A stretch of 23,181 bases of DNA from JBEKVE01 sp049514335 (GCA_049514335.1 JBEKVE010000031.1:1-23181), one strand, 5' to 3'; shown: positions 14,557-21,377, counted from the stretch's first letter. The notes: generated by a model from the letters alone, not told the origin. Program-made: numbers and translations.

Positions 14557-15983
14557 ACGTCCTGTTGGTCACGCTCGACCAGTTCCGCGGCGACTGTCTG
14601 TCGGGGGCCGGCCACCCCGTCGTGCGCACCCCGACCCTCGACCGGCTGGCCGCCCGGGGCGTGCGCTTCGCCCGCCACTACAGCCAGGCCGCCCCCTGTG
14701 CGCCGGGACGGGCGTGCCTCTACACGGGCACGTACCAGCTGAACAACCGCGTGGTGGGAAACGGCACCCCGCTCGACCACCGCCTCGACAACGTGGCGCG
14801 CGTGGCGCGCCGCCACGGCTACACGCCGACCGTCTTCGGCTACACCGACCAGGGTGTCGATCCCCGCGTCACCGCACCGGGGGACCCACGCCTTCGCACC
14901 TACCAGGGCTTCCCGCCCGGTTTCGAGGTGGGTCTCGACCTGCCCGACGCCCAGGACGCCTGGCTGCGGCGCCTCGGGGACCTCGGCTACGACGTCCCCG
15001 CCGACGGGGAGATCGCCCTCGCCACCGAGCCGACGCGCCCCGCCGAGCACGGCGTGTCCGCCTTCCTGGCCGACGCTGTGATCTCCTGGCTCGAGCGCCA
15101 GGAAACTGCGTGGTTCGCCCATGCCAGCTTCTGGCGCCCGCACCCGCCCTATGCCGCTGCCGGCGCGTGGTCCACCGCCTACGACCCCGACGACGCCCCC
15201 GCGCCGAGAGCCGCACCGGCGCGCCCCACGCCGTTCTGCGGCCGTTTGGCGGCGGAGCCCGCACCCCGGCCCGAGCGTGCGCTGCGGATGCTGCAGGCGC
15301 AGTACTTCGGCATGATCTCCGACGTCGACGAGCAGCTCGGCCGGGTGCTCGATGCCGTGGACCGCCTGGGCATGGGCGACGACACGGTGGTGGTGGTCAC
15401 CTCGGATCACGGCGAGCAGCTCGGCGACCAGCAGACGATCGGCAAGGGCGGGCTCTTCGAGGCGAGCTACCACATCCCCGCCATCGTGGCCGACCCCCGC
15501 AGAGCCGAGTCGCGTGGTCGGGTGGTGGAGGCCTTCACCGAGAACGTGGACATCCTGCCCACGCTGTGCGAGGCCATCGGCGCCGGCGTGCCGGCCCAGT
15601 GCGACGGGCTGCCTCTCACCCCTTTCCTCCGAAACGAGGCCCCGCCGTGGTGGCGCGACGCCGCGCACTGGGAGTACGACTGGCGCTGGGAGTACATCCC
15701 CTTCGGTCCCCACCCCTGGCCCTGGGACCGGCGACTCGAGTCCAAGCACCTGGCTGTGCTGCGCTCGGCGGACGCGGCCTACGTCCAGTTCGGCTCGGGG
15801 GAGTGGCGCTGCTTCGATCTGGCCGCCGACCCGTCGTGGGGCACCGAGGTGCAGGACGGCGCGGTGGTGCTCGACCATGCCCAACGCATGCTCACATGGC
15901 GGTCGCGCCACGCCGATCGCGCCCTGAGCGACATGTTGCTGAGCGAGACCATGCTGGGGCGTCTCCCCGACGTGGTGGAGTGA
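14553..15983 (+). CDS. alkaline-phosphatase-superfamily hydrolase, phosphonate monoester hydrolase/sulfatase type
   Basis: 476 residues from GTG at 14553, overlapping the previous stop (GTGA), with AAAGGA nine bases upstream. It has the sulfatase signature CAPGR (C49-x-P-x-R53), so C49 is expected to become formylglycine. The other metal and active-site residues seem present: D9-Q10 in TLDQFRGD, N70, H197 in RPHPPY, D285-H286 in SDHGEQLGD, K298 in GK. DQ(F/W)R, NxxPLD and the C-terminal WRSRHADR resemble, as I remember it, the Rhizobium phosphonate monoester hydrolase, a promiscuous sulfatase-like enzyme. Substrate is unknown; choline-sulfatase or lipid sulfatase activity cannot be excluded. 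No signal peptide is seen. No formylglycine-generating enzyme gene lies in the window. Confidence 0.85.
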   Translation: MNVLLVTLDQFRGDCLSGAGHPVVRTPTLDRLAARGVRFARHYSQAAPCAPGRACLYTGTYQLNNRVVGNGTPLDHRLDNVARVARRHGYTPTVFGYTDQGVDPRVTAPGDPRLRTYQGFPPGFEVGLDLPDAQDAWLRRLGDLGYDVPADGEIALATEPTRPAEHGVSAFLADAVISWLERQETAWFAHASFWRPHPPYAAAGAWSTAYDPDDAPAPRAAPARPTPFCGRLAAEPAPRPERALRMLQAQYFGMISDVDEQLGRVLDAVDRLGMGDDTVVVVTSDHGEQLGDQQTIGKGGLFEASYHIPAIVADPRRAESRGRVVEAFTENVDILPTLCEAIGAGVPAQCDGLPLTPFLRNEAPPWWRDAAHWEYDWRWEYIPFGPHPWPWDRRLESKHLAVLRSADAAYVQFGSGEWRCFDLAADPSWGTEVQDGAVVLDHAQRMLTWRSRHADRALSDMLLSETMLGRLPDVVE

Positions 15984-16006
15984 CGGCCCGGCCCGCCCGC
16001 GACCAC

Positions 16007-16018
16007 AGCGGCGCCGCT
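16007..16018. promoter_or_regulatory. 12-bp palindrome in the gadB promoter region
   Basis: AGCGGCGCCGCT is a perfect 12-bp palindrome five bases upstream of the probable -10 element TAGCCT (16023-16028). It would lie in the -35/-10 spacer, a usual repressor position. GC-only palindromes are frequent in such DNA, so function is unproven. Confidence 0.35.
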
Positions 16019-16022
16019 CCGG

Positions 16023-16028
16023 TAGCCT
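16023..16028 (+). promoter_or_regulatory. candidate -10 element of the glutamate decarboxylase gene
   Basis: TAGCCT fits the actinobacterial TAnnnT -10 pattern and lies 45 bases before the start codon, leaving a leader with a strong AGGAGG ribosome site at 16065-16070. No clear -35 is visible. Confidence 0.45.
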
Positions 16029-16073
16029 GCCGCACGGCGACGCCCCCGGAGCCCCCACGATCACAGGAGGACC

Positions 16074-17471
16074 ATGGCCCTTCACCGACGGTCGGCCCTG
16101 AAGCGCCCGCTCGATGCCGTCACCACCGGCGAGGACCTGTCAGGGCCCCTGCCCATGTACCGCTTCCCCGAGGGCGAGCGGCCGGCCCGTGAGGCCTTCG
16201 GGCTCGTGTCCGACGAGCTCATCATGGACGGCAACGCCCGGCAGAACCTGGCCACGTTCTGCCAGACGTGGGAGGAGCCGGAGGTGCACCGGCTCATGGA
16301 CCTCGCCATGGACAAGAACCAGATCGACAAGGACGAGTACCCGCAGACCGCCGAGATAGAGCGGCGCTGCGTGCACATGCTGGCCGACCTGTGGAAGGCC
16401 CCCGACGCGGCCGACACCGTGGGCACCTCCACGGTGGGCTCGTCCGAGGCCTGCATGCTCGGGGGGATGGCGGCCAAGTGGCGGTGGCGGGCCCGGCGTG
16501 CCGCCGCCGGGGCCCCCACGGACCGCCCCAACATGGTGTGCGGACCGGTGCAGGTGGTGTGGCACAAGTTCGCGCGGTACTGGGACGTCGAGATACGCGA
16601 GGTCCCCATGGCCCCGGGTCGCTACGGCATGGACGTCGAGTCGATGCTCGAACGCGTGGACGAGAACACGATCGTCGTCGTCCCCACCTTCGGCGTGACC
16701 TACACCGGTGGCTACGAGCCCGTGGCCGAGCTGTCCGACGCCCTCGACGATCTGGAGCGCAGGACCGGCATCGACGTCGACCTCCACGTCGACGGCGCCA
16801 GCGGCGCCTTTCTCGCACCGTTCTGCGCCCCCGACGTGCGGTTCGACTTCAGGGTGAAACGGGTGAAGTCCATCAGCACCTCGGGGCACAAGTTCGGCCT
16901 GGCTCCGCTCGGCGTCGGGTGGATCGTGTGGCGCGACGCGGCCGACCTGCCCGAGGACCTCGTGTTCCACGTGAACTACCTGGGCGGCGACATGCCGGTG
17001 TTCCAGATCAACTTCTCGCGGCCGGCGGGGCAGATCATCTCCCAGTACTACGACTTCGTGCGCCTGGGGCACGACGGGTACCGGCGCGTGCACGAGGAGT
17101 CCTACGCCACGGGTCGCTACATCGCCTCGACCATCGCCGGCCTCGGTCCCTTCGAGCTCGTGAGCGACAGCGACCCGAGCACCGGGATCCCGGCCGTGAC
17201 GTGGCGCGTGGCCGACGGGGCCGATCCCGGGTACACGCTGTTCGACCTGGCCGACCGTCTCCGGGTGCGGGGGTGGCAGGTGCCGGCCTACACCCTGACG
17301 GGCGCGCTGTCCGACGTGGCGGTCCAGCGCATCCTGGTGCGCCAGGGCGTGACCAGGGACCTGGCCGGCATCCTCATGGCCGACTTCCGCGACGCCATGG
17401 ACCACTTCCGGACCCACCCGGTGTCGGTGCCCATGAAGGCGGACGAAGCCGGAGGGTTCAACCACCTGTAG
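16074..17471 (+). CDS. gadB: glutamate decarboxylase
   Basis: 465 residues from ATG at 16074, three bases after AGGAGG; the E. coli enzyme has 466. This PLP enzyme converts glutamate to GABA and CO2, using up a proton, in the cytoplasm; it serves acid resistance or GABA supply. Seen here: the conserved start MYRFPEGERP, the substrate/PLP region GTSTVGSSEACMLGG, HVDGASGAFLAPF (family HVDAASGGF), and the PLP lysine K273 in STSGHKFGLAPLG (K276 in E. coli). The C-terminus ends FNHL, with a penultimate histidine as in E. coli GadB (His465), which blocks the active site at neutral pH. No GABA antiporter (gadC) gene is adjacent. The gene stands as a single unit with its own promoter. Confidence 0.95.
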   Translation: MALHRRSALKRPLDAVTTGEDLSGPLPMYRFPEGERPAREAFGLVSDELIMDGNARQNLATFCQTWEEPEVHRLMDLAMDKNQIDKDEYPQTAEIERRCVHMLADLWKAPDAADTVGTSTVGSSEACMLGGMAAKWRWRARRAAAGAPTDRPNMVCGPVQVVWHKFARYWDVEIREVPMAPGRYGMDVESMLERVDENTIVVVPTFGVTYTGGYEPVAELSDALDDLERRTGIDVDLHVDGASGAFLAPFCAPDVRFDFRVKRVKSISTSGHKFGLAPLGVGWIVWRDAADLPEDLVFHVNYLGGDMPVFQINFSRPAGQIISQYYDFVRLGHDGYRRVHEESYATGRYIASTIAGLGPFELVSDSDPSTGIPAVTWRVADGADPGYTLFDLADRLRVRGWQVPAYTLTGALSDVAVQRILVRQGVTRDLAGILMADFRDAMDHFRTHPVSVPMKADEAGGFNHL

Positions 17472-17477
17472 GGCGCG

Positions 17478-17629
17478 TCAGGCGGGCCGGAACAGCACCT
17501 TGATGGCCCGGGCACCGCCCCGGTCGATGGCCGTGTCCACGGCGAGCGACTGGCACACAAAAGCGGCCTGACGGTCTCGGCGTGGACGGCGTTGCCGTCG
17601 GGATTCTGGGTCATGGACTGCCGCAGCAC
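17478..17629 (-). pseudogene. possible frameshifted 3' fragment of an unknown gene
   Basis: Two adjoining reading frames on the minus strand look protein-like only when joined. From GTG 17629 one frame reads VLRQSMTQNPDGNAVHAETV; from about 17570 another reads RQAAFVCQSLAVDTAIDRGG, then ARAIKVLFRPA and a stop at 17478. A one-base change near 17565-17578 would fuse them into about 50 residues with natural composition, unlike the arginine/proline-rich shadow frames around. It ends six bases from the gadB stop. It may be the remnant of a larger gene or a short gene with an error. I do not recognise the family. Confidence 0.25.
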
Positions 17630-17647
17630 CCCGTCGGGGGTCCGGCG

Positions 17648-17845
17648 TCAGCGTTCGATGCCGTGGACCACGCGGTTGTGGCGGTCGGCGAGCCGCTGGG
17701 CGTTCTCGAGGCTCAGGGTCACCGCTCCCAGGCTGAGGATCTCCCCCGCCCCCTGGCTGCACGACGGGCAGTGCACGGCCCAGGTGGCATCGGCCTTGTG
17801 TACCGGGACGGCGGCGTGCTCGAGGGCGATGCGGATGGTGGGCAT
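17648..17845 (-). CDS. small unknown protein with a CPSC motif
   Basis: 65 residues from ATG at 17845: a short beta-like start, then AVHCPSCSQGAGEILSLGAV and a helical ENAQRLADRHNRVVHGI end. The composition is normal for a soluble protein rather than the Arg/Pro-rich look of a shadow frame. The single CxxC could bind metal (perhaps as a dimer) or act as a redox pair. TAGGCT (17857-17852) ends exactly six bases before the ATG, the layout of a leaderless actinobacterial transcript; no ribosome site is seen. A TTGACG lies upstream but only 10 bases from the -10, too close to serve as its -35. Family unknown. Confidence 0.55.
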   Translation of the reverse strand: MPTIRIALEHAAVPVHKADATWAVHCPSCSQGAGEILSLGAVTLSLENAQRLADRHNRVVHGIER

Positions 17846-18292
17846 GTACAGAGCCTAGGGCTGGTCGCGTCAAGCAGCGTGGTTCTCGTCCCGGCCCCTG
17901 GCCACGGGTGGTGTCCGCCCGTGACGGCATGCGCGCCGGCGGTACCCGGCGGAGCGCGAATCCCCAATGTCGTCCTCTTGTTTTCCCCAGGCCCGCAGCG
18001 TGAAAGTAGAGCCTGTTGGCGCCGTCACCGGGGCCAACGGCGGGAAGTCCAGCCGCGCTTCGACCACCCTTCGGCGAAGGACAAGGGAGGAGCGCCACCC
18101 GGCGCCTTGTCGTTCGGCTCCGGTGTGGAGCGGTCTGGCGGCGATCATGAGCTGTCCGCGGGCTTCATCGTGTGCGGGGCGACGTCGCCGGCGCCCGGTC
18201 GTTACCGGGCGCCGGGACGCCGCCCCCGTGGGGCGGCTCGTGGTCGGTGCCGGCCCGGAACCGCCTCGGAATCCGAGGGAAGGGGAGCGGTC
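17846..18292. other. hairpin-rich intergenic region without a convincing gene
   Basis: 447 bases lacking a plausible protein: the open frames here are Arg/Pro/Ser-rich. The region carries the promoter of the 65-residue gene at its left end and at least five inverted repeats: 18015-18038 (10-bp arms, one mismatch, loop TCAC), 18068-18080 (CCTTCG-G-CGAAGG), 18188-18215, 18219-18237 and 18264-18278. The last three lie one after another just before the 89-residue gene. A structured RNA, an mRNA leader or protein-binding sites are possible. Confidence 0.6.
18188..18278 (+). promoter_or_regulatory. three consecutive hairpins before the 89-residue gene
   Basis: CCGGCGCCCGGT-CGTT-ACCGGGCGCCGG at 18188-18215 is a perfect 12-bp stem with a 4-base loop. 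Four bases later GCCGCCCC-CGT-GGGGCGGC (18219-18237) makes an 8-bp stem, and CCTCGG-AAT-CCGAGG (18264-18278 counting the outer palindrome) a third. The ribosome site GGGGAG at 18282 and ATG 18293 follow. There is no T-run, so a classical terminator is unlikely on either strand. It could be a leader that controls translation, or part of an independent RNA. Confidence 0.45.
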
Positions 18293-18562
18293 ATGGGGTG
18301 GAAGCCCGTCGCCGGCCAGGTCGTCGTGGCCCACCTCTGCGGCCGTCTCGAACGGGTACGGGTCACGGACTTCGACCCCGGCACGGGGGCGGTCCGGGTC
18401 GTGTGGCCACCGCACGACGCCGACGGCGTCTCGGCCCGCACCTTCGCCGAGGTCCGCACCGAGATCCCGCGGGACCGCTACGTGCCCCTCGATCCCCGTG
18501 GCTTTCGCGCCGCCACGGCCGATGTCGCCACGGAGCTGCCGGTGGACGCCCCTCGGGCCTAG
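18293..18562 (+). CDS. small unknown protein, 89 residues
   Basis: ATG at 18293 is preceded by GGGGAG six or seven bases upstream. The sequence begins MGWKPVAGQVVVAHLCGRLE and continues with alternating hydrophobic strands (RVRVTDFDPGTGAVRVVWPP), suggesting a small beta-barrel such as an SH3- or KOW-like fold, then an acidic, possibly helical end. No signal peptide or membrane helix. The family is not recognised. It lies downstream of three tandem hairpins and 90 bases upstream of the O-methyltransferase gene. A short gene in G+C-rich DNA, so some doubt remains that it is real. Confidence 0.55.
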   Translation: MGWKPVAGQVVVAHLCGRLERVRVTDFDPGTGAVRVVWPPHDADGVSARTFAEVRTEIPRDRYVPLDPRGFRAATADVATELPVDAPRA

Positions 18563-18652
18563 GTCCCGGAGGGCGCGGTCGGGACTGTCCGGGATCCGAA
18601 CTGGGATCTGCTCCGCGCTCGGTGCAGGCGGGGATGGGGCAGGATGCCGAGT

Positions 18653-19324
18653 ATGAGCCAGGACCGCTGGACCGCCGTCGACCGCTACATCACCGACCTC
18701 CTCGTCCCCGCCGACCCCGTCCTGGAGGCCGCCCTGGACGCCAGTCACAGCGCCGGGTTGCCGCCCATCAACGTGACCCCCAACCTGGGCAAGCTGCTGC
18801 ACCTGCTGGCACGCATGCACGGGGCTCGCACCATCCTCGAGATCGGCACCCTCGGCGGGTACAGCACCATCTGGCTGGCCCGGGCGCTTCCGCCCGACGG
18901 CCGGATCGTGACCCTCGAGCTCGAGCCGGCCCACGCCCAGGTGGCCCGGGCCAATCTCGAGCGCGCCGGCCTGGCCGAGCGCGTGTCGGTGCGAGAAGGT
19001 CGTGCCGCCGACACCCTGGCCGAGCTGGCGGCGGAGGGGGCCGGTCCCTTCGACATGGTCTTCATCGACGCCGACAAGCCCAGCAATCCGATCTACTTCG
19101 AGTGGGCCATGCGGCTCACCCGTAAAGGCAGTGTCATCGTCGTCGACAACGTCGTGCGCCAGGGGGCGGTGGCCGACCCCGACAGCGCCGATCCGTCGGT
19201 GCGGGGGACGCGGCGGCTCAACGAGATGCTGGCCGCTGATCGGCGCGTGAGCGCCACCGAGATCCAGACGGTGGGCAGCAAGGGCTACGACGGCTTCGCC
19301 CTGGCCCTCGTGTTGCCGGACTGA
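18653..19324 (+). CDS. SAM-dependent O-methyltransferase (family 3, catechol/caffeoyl-CoA type)
   Basis: 223 residues from ATG at 18653; ATG 18644 is in frame and would add three residues. The start resembles family members (WTAVDRYITDLLVP). The SAM-binding motif I is ILEIGTLGGYSTIWLARALP (about 62-81), followed by the acidic end of strand 2 (TLELEPAH), and DMVFIDADKPSN (about 137-148), which in this family supplies divalent-metal and catechol ligands together with the later VVDNVVRQG. Such enzymes methylate catechols or similar hydroxyls in the cytoplasm with a divalent metal. CAGGAT at 18640-18645, seven bases before the ATG, is a weak leaderless -10. The natural substrate is unknown. Confidence 0.92.
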   Translation: MSQDRWTAVDRYITDLLVPADPVLEAALDASHSAGLPPINVTPNLGKLLHLLARMHGARTILEIGTLGGYSTIWLARALPPDGRIVTLELEPAHAQVARANLERAGLAERVSVREGRAADTLAELAAEGAGPFDMVFIDADKPSNPIYFEWAMRLTRKGSVIVVDNVVRQGAVADPDSADPSVRGTRRLNEMLAADRRVSATEIQTVGSKGYDGFALALVLPD

Positions 19325-19344
19325 ACGCGGCAGGTACGTCCCTC

Positions 19345-20241
19345 GTGTCGGGGAACCTGGACGACGTGGCGGACGCCCTGTACGGGCTGGCGCCCGAGGC
19401 GTTCACCGCCGCCCGCAACGAGCGCGCCCGGGAGCTCGTCGCCCGGGGGGAGAAACAGGCCGCGGCCGAGGTGCGCAAGCTGACGAAACCGTCGCGGGCG
19501 GCATGGTTCGCCAACCAGCTCGTGCGCCGGCACACCGACGAGGTCGACGAGCTCCTCGGTCTACGCCAGGACCTCGTGCGGGCCCAGCGCAGCGGTGCCC
19601 GAGACGAGCTGCGGGCCGTGACCCTTCGACGCCGCCGCATCGTCTCGGACCTGGTCGCCGCGGCCCGTGGCGAAGCCGCCGAGGGCGGTGTGGCCATGAG
19701 CGCGGCGGTGCAGGGCGAGCTCGAGACGACGCTCGAGGCGGCCGTTGCCACCGAGAAGGCGGGTGTGGCACTGCGCGGCGGACGACTGGTCGAGGCGCTC
19801 ACCCACGTGGGGTTCGGCGACCTCGGACCGCCGCCGCCGGCTCGTGAGCCTCGGTCCGGCACGGGGCCACCGGCGCCGGCGGGTTCCCCCGCACGCCGCC
19901 GAGGCGGCGCCGCGGTGGCGCAGGGCGGGGAGACACGCGCCGAGCGCAAGCCTGCAGGGGGGGCCGACAAGACGGGCGCAGCGCAGGCCGACAAGGCCGA
20001 CGCGGCGCGGGCGAAGGTGACCGAGGCGGCGATGGCGGCGCTGGCCGATGCGGAGAGCGCCGTGGCGGCAGCCCGCCGTCACCGCCAGGACGTGGTGGAA
20101 CGCCGGCGCAGCGCCGCCGAAGAGCTCCGACGGGCCGAACGGGCCCTGGTCCAGGCGTCGACGGCGATGGAGCGTGCCCAGGACCGCCGGCGACGCGCCG
20201 CCCAGGCCCTGCGGGAAGCCGAGAGCGGCCGACCTCGCTGA
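19345..20241 (+). CDS. actinobacterial coiled-coil protein of unknown function
   Basis: 298 residues from GTG at 19345, 20 bases after the methyltransferase stop. The first 160 residues form a conserved-looking helical domain (ALYGLAPEAFTAARNERARE, then KLTKPSRAAWFANQLVRRH) of a kind I recall as common in Actinobacteria, with no assigned role. A Pro/Gly/Ala linker (about 160-205) leads to a long Ala/Arg/Glu coiled coil (about 210-298), ending in a basic tail. No signal peptide or membrane helix. It may be a nucleoid- or cell-structure-associated protein, but this is guesswork. It is probably co-transcribed with the methyltransferase and converges on the VOC gene. Confidence 0.8.
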   Translation: MSGNLDDVADALYGLAPEAFTAARNERARELVARGEKQAAAEVRKLTKPSRAAWFANQLVRRHTDEVDELLGLRQDLVRAQRSGARDELRAVTLRRRRIVSDLVAAARGEAAEGGVAMSAAVQGELETTLEAAVATEKAGVALRGGRLVEALTHVGFGDLGPPPPAREPRSGTGPPAPAGSPARRRGGAAVAQGGETRAERKPAGGADKTGAAQADKADAARAKVTEAAMAALADAESAVAAARRHRQDVVERRRSAAEELRRAERALVQASTAMERAQDRRRRAAQALREAESGRPR

Positions 20242-20299
20242 TCCGGTCCCCCGCCCGGTGAACCCGGTCGTGCCCCGGATCCGCGGCGGGGTGCAAGGG

Positions 20300-20680
20300 T
20301 CAGGAGCCCCCACCTGCGGGGTCGACCACCGTGAACTCGTTGCCCTCGGGGTCGGTCAGAATGCTCCACGACCCACCGTGGCGTTCTCCGGGCACGGCGC
20401 GTGCCCCGAGCGCCACCAGCCTGGCCACCTCTTGCGCCCGGTCGCCGGCCGTGGGGCTCACCACCGGCCGGAAGCGGTTGCGCCCCGCTCCTCGCTCCCG
20501 GGCGGGCACGAACACGAGAAGGACCCCAGCAGACGACGTCCCGCTCGCCGACATCCACAGTGCTCCGCTCGTGTGGTTCTGCACCTCCCATCCCAGCGCC
20601 TGGGACCAGAACGCCGCCAGGCATGCTGGGTCCTCACAGTCGACGACGATCTCCCGCAGGGCGGCCACCATGCCCGCCAT
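20300..20680 (-). CDS. VOC (glyoxalase/bleomycin resistance fold) protein
   Basis: 126 residues from ATG at 20680; ATG 20671 is an alternative three codons later. The fold pattern is clear: LREIVVDCEDPACLAAFWSQ ALGWEV opens the first beta-alpha-beta unit, and GGSWSILTDPEGNEFTVVDP closes the second. Length fits a single VOC domain. Such proteins include lyases, dioxygenases and antibiotic-binding proteins; metal ligands cannot be assigned with confidence, so activity is unknown. The gene is divergent from the sulfotransferase gene with 60 bases between starts, so their promoters may interact. Confidence 0.88.
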   Translation of the reverse strand: MAGMVAALREIVVDCEDPACLAAFWSQALGWEVQNHTSGALWMSASGTSSAGVLLVFVPARERGAGRNRFRPVVSPTAGDRAQEVARLVALGARAVPGERHGGSWSILTDPEGNEFTVVDPAGGGS

Positions 20681-20728
20681 GGTGCCACGCCGACGTCGCC
20701 GGCCGTGGCCCGTGGTCCCCGCGTTCCG

Positions 20729-20734
20729 TAGTGT
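20729..20734 (+). promoter_or_regulatory. candidate leaderless -10 of the sulfotransferase gene
   Basis: TAGTGT matches the TAnnnT -10 pattern and ends exactly six bases before ATG 20741. No ribosome site is present, so transcription probably starts at or next to the ATG, as in many actinobacterial leaderless mRNAs. Confidence 0.5.
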
Positions 20735-20740
20735 TGGCCC

Positions 20741-21364
20741 ATGACCCTTCGTATCGTCGGTGCCGGGCTCGGGCGCACCGGGACGCACTCGCTCAAGGTG
20801 GCACTCGAACAGCTCCTGGGTGGCCGGTGCTACCACATGGTCGAGCTGTTCGAACGGCCCGACGACGTGCCGCAGTGGAAGAAGGCTGCGGCCGGCGGGG
20901 AGGCGGACTGGGACGCCGTCTTCGACGGCTTCGTCGCCACCGTGGACTGGCCGGGCGCCTCGTTCTACGACGTGCTCATGGAGCGCTACCCGGACGCGCT
21001 CGTGCTGTTGTCCACCCGCGCCGACGCCGAGGCATGGTGGAAGAGCGCCAACGCCACCATCATCCCGGCCATCTCGCGGGTGGAGGACGAACCGGCGCCG
21101 CTCGAGGAGATGCTGTTCTCGGTGCTCGCCGCCCGCTTCACTCCGCAATGGCGCGACCACGATGCCGCCGTGGCGGCGTACGAGCTCCACAACGACACGG
21201 TGCGCAGGACCGTGTCCGCCGACCGGTTGGTCGAATGGAGCCCCGGCGACGGGTGGGGACCGCTGTGTCAGGCCCTCGGCGTGGCCGAGCCCGCCGATCC
21301 GTTCCCGCACGTCAACACGACTTCAGATTTCCGCGCCATGACGGGGCTCGACCAGACCACCTAG
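20741..21364 (+). CDS. P-loop sulfotransferase-family protein
   Basis: 207 residues from ATG at 20741. The 5'-phosphosulfate-binding loop of this family is at the very start (IVGAGLGRTGTHSLKVALEQ, residues 5-24), followed by CYHMVELF, and the segment YPDALVLLSTRADAEAWWKS (about 87-106) that holds the 3'-phosphate-binding Arg/Ser region. This is the short bacterial/eukaryotic Sulfotransfer_4-like type. It would transfer sulfate from PAPS to a hydroxyl of a lipid, sugar or small molecule; the acceptor is unknown and members of this subgroup are largely uncharacterised. It is a single gene with a leaderless promoter; its stop is 13 bases from the convergent DUF6629-like gene. Confidence 0.9.
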   Translation: MTLRIVGAGLGRTGTHSLKVALEQLLGGRCYHMVELFERPDDVPQWKKAAAGGEADWDAVFDGFVATVDWPGASFYDVLMERYPDALVLLSTRADAEAWWKSANATIIPAISRVEDEPAPLEEMLFSVLAARFTPQWRDHDAAVAAYELHNDTVRRTVSADRLVEWSPGDGWGPLCQALGVAEPADPFPHVNTTSDFRAMTGLDQTT

Positions 21365-21377
21365 GCACGTCCCGGCG

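Noticed and set aside
18188..18237. Rho-independent terminator
   Set aside because: Two strong stems but no T-run follows on either strand, and the stems lie directly upstream of a gene.
17967..18656. 229-codon plus-strand frame over the hairpin-rich region
   Set aside because: Arg/Pro/Ser-rich composition, no ribosome site and it overlaps the better supported 89-residue gene.
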